From the NCBI GenBank assembly GCA_031283085.1, contig JAITCM010000082.1, forward strand, positions 1 through 32,224: 32,224 nt of DNA, in the 5' to 3' direction. The notes beneath the pieces were generated by a model. The model made no database searches. It saw nothing but the letters and a program-made list of their open reading frames with translations, and was not told the origin of the DNA. The DNA is from Chitinispirillales bacterium (lineage in GTDB: Bacteria > Fibrobacterota > Chitinivibrionia > Chitinivibrionales > Chitinispirillaceae). The position numbers and the translations under genes are program-made. Shown here one piece after another: positions 31,026-32,224 of the stretch; the stretch's first letter is position 1; the number at the start of each line of letters is the position of its first letter.

Positions 31026-31952
31026 ATGGACATACTAACCGTAGAAAACGTAACCAAGGTCTACCGCCGCGGCTTCCGCGCAGTCCGCGTGAACGCCGTG
31101 ACGGATGTCTCCTTCGCCCTTGCCGGAAACCGGGTCACCGGCTTCGTGGGCCCCAACGGCGCCGGAAAGACGACGACCATCAAAATGGCGATGGGCCTGG
31201 TGCGCCCAAGCGCCGGGCGCATAACGATAGGCGGCATCGACGCCCGCCTCCCCGCCGCGCGTCACGGCGTCGCCTGCGTTTCCGAGCAGCCGTACTTCTA
31301 CAAACACCTCACCGTAGGCGAAACGGTCGACTTTTCGGCGCGCCTCGCTGGTATCAAACGCTCCTCCGTAGGCGCGGAGCGCAAACGGGTACTGCGCGCG
31401 GTAGAGCTCACCGGCCGTGAGTCTTACAAGGTGCGCAGCCTGTCCAAAGGCCTGCAACAGCGCCTGAACATGGCCTGCGGGCTTTTAGGCGACCCCAAGC
31501 TGCTGATATTCGACGAACCTATGAGCGGTTTAGACCCCCCGTCGCGCCGCCTGTTCAGAACCCTGTTCAAGGCCTTAGGCGACGAGGGCCGCACAATCTT
31601 CTTCAGCACCCACGTCCTGGAGGATGTGGAGACGGTCTGCCGGGACGTAGTAGTCTTGGACGGCGGCAAACTGCGCCTGACCGGCAGCGTGGCGTCGCTG
31701 TTGGACAAAGGGACGCTGGGAACGGAGCTGACGGTCCGGTCATTACCGGATAATTTAGCCGATGAACTGCGGAGCGACGGCACGGAAATTTCGCGGTTAC
31801 CGGACGGCGGCGCGACAATATTCATCCCGATAAAAACAGGCGCCGAGTCATGCCAGCGTAAACTGTATGAAAACGGCGTATTCTGTCAATCGATACAAAA
31901 AAGGTCGATGCCTTTGGAAACGCTGCTGTATGGGGATAACAGTTTTGGGTAA
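31026..31952 (+). CDS. ABC transporter ATP-binding protein
   Basis: The 308-residue ATPase has Walker A GPNGAGKTTTIK near residue 42, the Q-loop region VSEQPYFYKHLTVGE, the signature LSKGLQQRLN, Walker B LLIFDEP with MSGLDPPSRR, and the H-loop FFSTHVLEDVE. The C-terminal extension of about 80 residues resembles that of CcmA/NatA-type exporters (DUF4162-like), so it probably drives a separate permease for drug, lipid or polymer export. No permease is in the window; it could follow beyond the edge. ATG 31026 has no Shine-Dalgarno sequence; TTGCTA (30994-30999) and TATATA (31017-31022) make a possible promoter very close to it. Confidence 0.93.
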   Translation: MDILTVENVTKVYRRGFRAVRVNAVTDVSFALAGNRVTGFVGPNGAGKTTTIKMAMGLVRPSAGRITIGGIDARLPAARHGVACVSEQPYFYKHLTVGETVDFSARLAGIKRSSVGAERKRVLRAVELTGRESYKVRSLSKGLQQRLNMACGLLGDPKLLIFDEPMSGLDPPSRRLFRTLFKALGDEGRTIFFSTHVLEDVETVCRDVVVLDGGKLRLTGSVASLLDKGTLGTELTVRSLPDNLADELRSDGTEISRLPDGGATIFIPIKTGAESCQRKLYENGVFCQSIQKRSMPLETLLYGDNSFG

Positions 31953-32015
31953 GAAAGTTATAGAAAATTATGTGGTTTGATATTTGAAATATCCAATAAT
32001 GTTTCCCAACGTATT

Positions 32016-32042
32016 GTAGGGGCGGGGTTCGCCCGCCCCTAC
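32016..32042. repeat. GC-rich palindrome, short copy D of the interspersed family
   Basis: GTAGGGGCGGG (32016-32026) faces CCCGCCCCTAC (32032-32042) around GTTCG. The arms are perfect and match the core of copies A and B, but the long flanks are missing apart from CAACGTATT on the left. It may also act as the 3' end of the ABC ATPase message, though no T-run follows. Confidence 0.8.
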
Positions 32043-32158
32043 GTCATTATTTACGATGGCGGGTTTGGGGTGATGGGTGGGTTCGTGGGATAGCAGATAA
32101 CTTGGTAACGGTTTAAAATATAAATGTGTTAACTCGGTCAATTATATTATATTGCTAT

Positions 32159-32224
32159 ATGTGGCTTTTTGACGCTATTTGGGGCGGTTTGGGAACACTT
32201 GGCGATACCTATGGGATGGTAGTG
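32159..32224 (+). CDS. possible 5' end of a gene cut by the window edge
   Basis: ATG 32159 opens 22 codons to the edge, beginning MWLFDAIWGGLGTLGDTYG. It is not recognisable. A -10-like TATATT (32148-32153) ends five bases before the ATG and there is no Shine-Dalgarno sequence, as for other possible leaderless genes here. Chance is possible. Confidence 0.3.
   Translation, partial: MWLFDAIWGGLGTLGDTYGMVV

Overview
The window looks like chromosomal DNA of a flagellated, Gram-negative-type bacterium of fairly high GC. It carries flagellin with FliW/CsrA, a membrane-embedded chemoreceptor, RseP, and isoprenoid and phospholipid genes. The phylum cannot be fixed from this sequence. The ketol-acid reductoisomerase resembles the Bacteroidetes/eukaryote-like class, the IMP dehydrogenase is a long, divergent subtype, and flagellin sits behind a convincing sigma-54 promoter. 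Most gene starts have a Shine-Dalgarno sequence (GTG and TTG starts occur), but several genes have none and have a -10-like box right before the ATG, suggesting leaderless mRNAs.

Region 1 (about 1-11,900) is a branched-chain amino acid locus: ilvB-ilvN-ilvC-leuA-leuB-(three-gene insertion)-cimA-ilvE. A short Val/Ile/Leu-rich leader ORF (215-328) upstream of ilvB is followed by a rho-independent terminator (361-398). A competing antiterminator pairing (313-323 with 366-376) completes a textbook-shaped transcription attenuator, which is the best regulatory find here. The gaps between ilvC, leuA, leuB and cimA are filled by GC-rich palindromic interspersed repeats. Between leuB and cimA lies a translationally coupled PIN-domain protein / unknown protein / putative lipoprotein cassette with an 11-bp inverted-repeat operator candidate. 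ilvD, ilvA, leuC and leuD are not in the window; cimA suggests isoleucine is made through citramalate.

Region 2 (about 11,900-16,000) holds a CPA1-type cation/proton antiporter, then fliW-csrA-TPR. These face a flagellin gene on the opposite strand across a bidirectional terminator. Flagellin has a -24/-12 promoter and a GGA-containing ribosome-binding site, as expected of a FliW-CsrA-flagellin feedback circuit.

Region 3 (about 16,000-20,500, minus strand) is the conserved envelope/isoprenoid cluster uppS-cdsA-dxr-rseP with ATGA overlaps, preceded by tRNA-Arg(TCT).

Region 4 (about 20,500-32,224) is more mixed. It contains a frameshifted PD-(D/E)XK nuclease-family gene with 12-bp tandem repeats, a CZB-domain chemoreceptor, a 23-bp tandem array related to sequence upstream of ilvB, an IMP dehydrogenase, a fused endonuclease/methyltransferase-like protein, mannose-6-phosphate isomerase, a NodB-type polysaccharide deacetylase and a divergent ABC transporter ATPase. 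Partial ORFs may run off both edges.
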